Below, in pieces: positions 1 to 4,200 of a stretch of DNA of 7,576 nucleotides. The translations under genes were made by a program, and so were the position numbers. The notes under the pieces were generated by a model. The model saw only the letters and a program-made list of their open reading frames with translations, did not search any database and was not told the origin of the DNA. Source of the DNA: Candidatus Wallbacteria bacterium (GTDB lineage: Bacteria > Muiribacteriota > UBA6191 > JACPRK01); NCBI GenBank assembly GCA_016199905.1, contig JACQFU010000255.1:1-7576 (forward strand). The letters are read 5' to 3'. Within the stretch, counting starts at the first letter, position 1, and every line of letters begins with the position of its first letter.

Positions 1-2
1 CC

Positions 3-59
3 GTCCTGCGCCGCCTGGTCGAAGAGTTGCGCTTGCCGAAACGTCCCTGGCCCAAGTAG
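3..59 (+). CDS. 3' end of an unidentified gene (partial)
   Basis: An open frame enters from the left edge and ends at a TAG at 57-59. The 18 visible residues are VLRRLVEELRLPKRPWPK, a basic, helix-prone tail with a proline/tryptophan-rich end. This is too short to identify a family. It is taken as a real gene end because the frame is open to the window edge and because the next gene, with a strong ribosome binding site, begins 29 bases after the stop. That spacing suggests the two could share a transcript. A spurious short frame cannot be excluded. Confidence 0.5.
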   Translation, partial: VLRRLVEELRLPKRPWPK

Positions 60-71
60 ACGACCTTCCCG

Positions 72-79
72 AAAAGGAG
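72..79 (+). promoter_or_regulatory. Ribosome binding site of the histone-fold gene
   Basis: The run AAAAGGAG is a near-ideal Shine-Dalgarno match, with 9 bases between its last G and the ATG at 89. It fixes the start of the histone gene and is the clearest ribosome binding site in the window. The two long genes that start further right have nothing comparable. Confidence 0.8.
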
Positions 80-88
80 CCTCCCGAT

Positions 89-301
89 ATGGCAAACCTA
101 CCCAGCAGCAACGTCCGCCGCCTGCTCGCCACCAACGCCGGCGACATTCGTATCTCCGCCGAAGCCGTCGTCAAGGGCGTCGATGCCGCCGAGGAGTACC
201 TCACCCGCCTGGGGGAGCGCGCCGCCAGCATCGCCCGCGGCCACATGCGCAAGACCATCATGCCCGAGGATCTCGAGGCCGCCAAGAAGCTGCTGATCTG
301 A
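89..301 (+). CDS. Single-domain histone-fold DNA-binding protein, archaeal HMf-like
   Basis: This 70-residue protein is essentially one histone fold: a short helix 1 (about residues 5-17), a long helix 2 (about 24-51) and helix 3 (about 58-68). It resembles archaeal histones of the HMfA/HMfB type along its whole length. It has LP near the N-terminus, an RRLL helix-1 motif, AG then RIS in loop 1 (Arg21), and RKTI followed by PEDLEAA at loop 2 and helix 3 (Arg54, Lys55, Thr56, Asp61). In archaeal histones the loop-1 Arg and the loop-2 Arg-Lys-Thr contact DNA, and the Asp of helix 3 takes part in the dimer-dimer interface. The partner His of that interface seems shifted by one residue here (His52). 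The likely role is DNA compaction or chromatin architecture as a dimer; whether it wraps, bends or coats DNA cannot be told from sequence. The ATG has a strong ribosome binding site. The gene lies 29 bases after the upstream stop and 16 bases from the convergent hydrolase gene. Confidence 0.88.
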   Translation: MANLPSSNVRRLLATNAGDIRISAEAVVKGVDAAEEYLTRLGERAASIARGHMRKTIMPEDLEAAKKLLI

Positions 302-317
302 GCGGAGCGCCTGCGCC

Positions 318-1184
318 CTACCCCCCGAACACCCGCGCCGCGTTGCCCCAGAAGATCGCCTCTTCGGCCTCGGGTCCCAGACCCAGGGCGAGAATGCAGC
401 GGCGCTCGCGGTCGTAGTCGTACGGCAGGATAGGGAAGTCCGTGCCGTACATGATCCTGCGGTGATGCCGCAAAACCCAGTCGCGGCCGGGAGAATCGGG
501 AAAGTAGCGCGCCAGCACCATCGCCGTGTCGAGCATCAACGCGGGAAAGCGCTCCAGCAGCTCCGCGGCCGGCGCGAACTCGCCCGCGCCCAGATGCGGC
601 ACTACCACGGGCATCCCGGGGAAGCGCTCCAGTACCGGCACCAGCCGCGCGAGCCCGCTCACCTGCGAACACGGCCGGGGATAGGCGGCCGACTGAGGCT
701 CGGTGCCGGCGTGAACCACGAGCGGCAAGCCGCGCCGCTCCAGCAGCTCGTAGGCCGCAAAAAGCCTCGAATCATCCGGCGGGTATCCCATCACGTGCGC
801 GTGCAGTTTCAGCCCGCGCAACCCCAGTGTGTCCAACGCCTCCCGGGCAAGGGCGCCCACGTCGTCCTCGGGGTGCACCGTTCCGAGCGCGACGGCGTTC
901 GGATGTGCGGCGGCGTACATGGCCATCCATCGATTCAGCTCGCGCGCCAGCCCCGCCTTGTGCGCGTAGATCAGGGCCACGTGTCGAGCGACGCCGCGCT
1001 CCGCCAGGAAACCCTCGACGGCCTCGCCTGCCAGCCGCTGCTCGATCGACCACGCGTGCGTGTCGAACCATTGCGTGATGGCCTGGTACAACCGCTGGGG
1101 CCACGGATGCACGTGCACGTCGAAGTACCGCCGTTCGTCCGGTGGCGGCGTGTCGTCTATTGCGGGCGGAGTTGGGACTCGCAT
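318..1184 (-). CDS. Amidohydrolase_2 family metal-dependent TIM-barrel hydrolase
   Basis: This 288-residue protein has the hallmarks of the amidohydrolase_2 family (COG2159-type), cytoplasmic metal-dependent hydrolases or decarboxylases with a TIM barrel. Visible motifs in order: DVHVH (metal ligands His24 and His26), GLRGLKLHAH (121-130), LVVHAG (His158), VVPHLGAGEF (His197), MLDT (Asp219) and YGTDFP, with the probable catalytic/metal Asp249. It ends with NAARVFG, the usual family C-terminus. The length is normal for the family and no key residue is missing. No signal peptide is seen. The substrate cannot be read from sequence; family members act on varied carboxylated or cyclic compounds. 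The frame stays open upstream to 1328, but the ATG at 1184 is preferred: the extra 48 residues are not family-like and lie antisense to the signal peptide of the neighbouring gene. No good ribosome binding site precedes this ATG, so the exact start is uncertain. It is divergent from the large secreted-protein gene. Confidence 0.9.
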   Translation of the reverse strand: MRVPTPPAIDDTPPPDERRYFDVHVHPWPQRLYQAITQWFDTHAWSIEQRLAGEAVEGFLAERGVARHVALIYAHKAGLARELNRWMAMYAAAHPNAVALGTVHPEDDVGALAREALDTLGLRGLKLHAHVMGYPPDDSRLFAAYELLERRGLPLVVHAGTEPQSAAYPRPCSQVSGLARLVPVLERFPGMPVVVPHLGAGEFAPAAELLERFPALMLDTAMVLARYFPDSPGRDWVLRHHRRIMYGTDFPILPYDYDRERRCILALGLGPEAEEAIFWGNAARVFGG

Positions 1185-1224
1185 GGCAACATTCTGGCTT
1201 GAACATATCTTATGATCCAGTCCG
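1185..1224. promoter_or_regulatory. AT-rich divergent start region, possible promoter elements
   Basis: Only 27 bases separate the ATG of the hydrolase (minus strand, 1184) from the ATG of the large secreted protein (plus strand, 1212). The stretch 1191-1216 is much richer in A+T than its surroundings. TATGAT at 1211-1216 matches the -10 consensus at 5 of 6 positions on the plus strand. On the minus strand the same patch contains TAAGAT, a 4 of 6 match. No convincing -35 box lies at the right distance on either strand. If TATGAT is a true -10 element it overlaps the annotated ATG, and transcription would start near the in-frame GTG at 1224, giving a leaderless or nearly leaderless message. 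This is inference from composition and one hexamer. Confidence 0.3.
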
Positions 1225-4200
1225 TGATACCAGTAACGGTTCAGGGGACACGAGCTCGCCCCTCGCGTCGAGACGGATTTTCGGCTTCGCTCGTCCTTGC
1301 CTTGCTTGCCGCACTCTCCCTGGCGCACCCCTGCGAGGCTGCGCCGAATCTGCGCGTGATCGCCATCTCCGTGCCGTCCGTCGCCGCGGTCTCCGATGCC
1401 GTCCCGGTCACCGTTTCGGTCAAGAACTTCGGCACCTCGGCCACTACCTCCCCGTTCGTCGTCGACTTCGTGGCGCTACCGGCCGCGGCGTCGCAGGTGC
1501 CGACCGCCGCGGCGCCCTGCGGCAGAGTCGAGGCCCCCAACCTGCTTGCCCCCGGCGCAACGATCGAACTTCACGGCAGGGCTCAACTGGCGCTTGCTCC
1601 GGGCCAAGCGCGCGTGGGCGCCGTCGCCGATCCCGAAAACGCCGTTCCCGAAAGCGACGAGACGGACAACTCCGCCGTGAGTACGGACACGGTCACACTC
1701 GTGGCAGCGGCTGCGAACCTGGTCGTCGACACCGAGCTCCCGCCCATCGCTGCCGACCTGGGCGACACCGTACCCATCACCGTGACCGTCCGAAATGCCG
1801 GAACCGGTCCCGCGCGCTTCATCTCTCAGATCGCCGTGGTCCTCTCCACGGACCCTGTCATAGGGGGCGACGACCTCGCCCTGCAATCCAGCCTGGACAT
1901 CCCGCCCCTGGGGCCCGGCGCCTCGCGGACTCTTCCCGTCACCGTCAACTTCCCGTCAGGCCTGCCTTCCGGCCGCTACTACCTGGGTGCGATTGCGGAC
2001 CAGTACGGCTACATCGCGGAAACCGACGAGCGCGACAATTTCCGCTCCATCGCGCGGCTGGACCTGACGACCTCGCGCGTCGACCTGCAAGTCGATCGGG
2101 TCGCGGCGCCCGGCACGGTCCGCATAGGACGTCCCTTCGAAGTCGGAACGATCCTGTCGGGTCACGGATCTCTCCCGGTGGCGACGCCGTTCAAGGTCTC
2201 CGTTCAGGTCCGTCTCGAGGCCTCGGGGCCGCCCACGGAACTGGGATCGGTGGTCGTCCAGTCCCTGGCCGCGGGCGCGACCCTGCCGCTCACGCTGCCG
2301 TGTCTGGCCGAGGGGGCCCTCGCCCCCGGTTCCTACGAGCTGACCGTTTTCGCCGACTCGGACTCGGCGATCGGTGAGATCGACGAAACGAACAACCGCC
2401 TGGCCGCGGGCGCCCGCGTCACCGTCCTGCCGTCCGATGTCGACGTCACGATTGCGGCTGTCCGGATTCCCGGCGCCGCCACCATCGGCGCCCCTCTGCG
2501 CGCGCGCCTGTCCGTGACGAATCGCGGCACCGGCACGACCCAGCGCTTCTTCTACGCGGCCGCCTTCCTGTCGGCCGACGGCCGGATCGACGCCGACATC
2601 GACGCGCCGATGGGCGAGCGCTACATCGACAGTCTTGCCGCAGGCCAGACCACGACCTTCGAATTGGAGGGAAGGCTTCCGACAGCGCTGGCGACCGGCA
2701 CCTACTCTTACCTGGCTGTGGCCGATCGCGACAACGTCCTCATCGAAAGCAACGAATCCAACAACGTCCTCACGTCTTCCTTGAGCGTGCGTCGGTCTCG
2801 CGTGGACCTCGCGGTCCAGCAGGTCGTGGCGCCGCCGGCCGCGACGCCGCGCGAGTTCTTGCCGTTCTACGTGCAGGTGGCCAACTCGGGTTCCGAGGAT
2901 GCGCCGCCGTTTCAGATCCAGTTCTACGCGTCAACCACGGCCGAGCTGACCTTGCAGTCGATCCAGCTGGGCGGCGACTTCGACTCGCGCGGCGGCCTGT
3001 CGCGGGGCGAGAGCCGACTCGAAGGTCCGTACTTCGCGGCGGTGCCCGAGGGGCTCGCTGCGGGTTCGTACTACCTTCTTGCGAGGCTCGACCCCTACGA
3101 ACAGGTCGATCAGCTCTCGCGGACCAACGACGTGCTCGCCGCCCCGGCCCGGATTGGCGTGACGACCCAACCCGCGTCGGTCGACGATCACCCGGATCTG
3201 CCGGAGCTGACCGCGGCTCCCCGGGACGCGCTCCCCACGGACGGCACGCCGGTGGCGGCGCAACACGAGCGTCCTCGCGACGTCGACTTCTTCCAGTTCT
3301 CGGCCAAGACCGGCGACCAGCTCCTCGCCGCAGTATTCGGACAACCTGGCTCTTCGGTCGACACGACGCTGGAGCTTTTGGGTCCTGATGGAAGGCGCCT
3401 CGCCTACGACGACAGCTTCGGCGATGCAACGCAGTCGCGCGTAGGCCCCGTGACGGCGCCGGTCAGCGGGACCTACCGGATTGCGGTCCGGGAGTCCCAG
3501 ACCTTCGGCCGTGGGGCCTACGTCGTGCGAGTCTGGGCCCAAGCCGGCCGACCGGAACTGGCGGTCACGCTCTCGGCTCCGGACCCGGCCAGCGTCGAGC
3601 AGGGCACCCGAGTCCGAACGACGATGACGGTAACGAACCTGGGCCGGGCGATCGCGCTGGCGGGTGTGAAGGCGCGCCTCTACGCTTCGCAGGACACCAA
3701 CGTCACGACTGCCGATACGCTCCTGGCACAGCTGGAGCTTCCGGACCTGGCCGCCGGAGCGTCGGTGGGCCGCCCGCTCGAGCTGCTGCTGGATCGGTAC
3801 GAAGTCCCCCCCGGTCCCTACACGCTCGGCGCCATCCTGGACACGTCGGCCCTGCCGCAGGCGGGCAACGGCACGAGCGTCACGACCGCCGCCCCGGGCC
3901 GCGTCACGGTCCTGGCAGCCGAAGACGATCACCCCGGAAAGGCGGCGCTCGTGCGAAACCCGGCAGACGACCTTGGCTCGGGCGGATTTCCAATCGTCGG
4001 GAGGATCGAACGCGCCGGCGACGAGGACTTCTTCCGCTTCGACGTCCAGAACGGCGGGGACTACCTGGTCGAAACCCGGCCCGGCACCCTCGCTCTGCGC
4101 CGGTGCGCCGTGTTCATCGACAGCGAGCAGAACCGCGTCAACGAGGACGACGCCGGTGGAGAGGCCGCGCCCACTCGCATCGCATTCCACGCCGACCACG

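Noticed and set aside
302..317. Possible bidirectional terminator between the histone gene and the amidohydrolase
   Set aside because: The 16-base gap holds only a GCGC-CT-GCGC match with a loop too small to form, and no T-run. No terminator can be supported, and the 9-base gap at 6975-6983 likewise shows none.
462..1202. A 246-codon plus-strand frame opposite the amidohydrolase
   Set aside because: It is rich in Arg, His and Gln without domain logic and is antisense to a gene with intact metal-site motifs.
1185..1328. A 48-residue N-terminal extension of the amidohydrolase (ATG at 1328)
   Set aside because: The extra residues are unlike the family and are antisense to the signal-peptide region of the neighbouring gene; the family-like sequence begins after the ATG at 1184.
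1326..1346. Possible lipoprotein signal at Cys41 of the large secreted protein
   Set aside because: The residues before the cysteine are L-A-H-P. Proline at -1 and histidine at -3 do not fit a lipobox, so cleavage by signal peptidase I after CEA is more likely.
1142..2377. A 411-codon plus-strand frame overlapping the start of the large secreted protein
   Set aside because: The translation is low-complexity and Arg/Gly/Pro/Ser-rich, while the other frame carries the signal peptide and CARDB signatures. It is a frame shadow.
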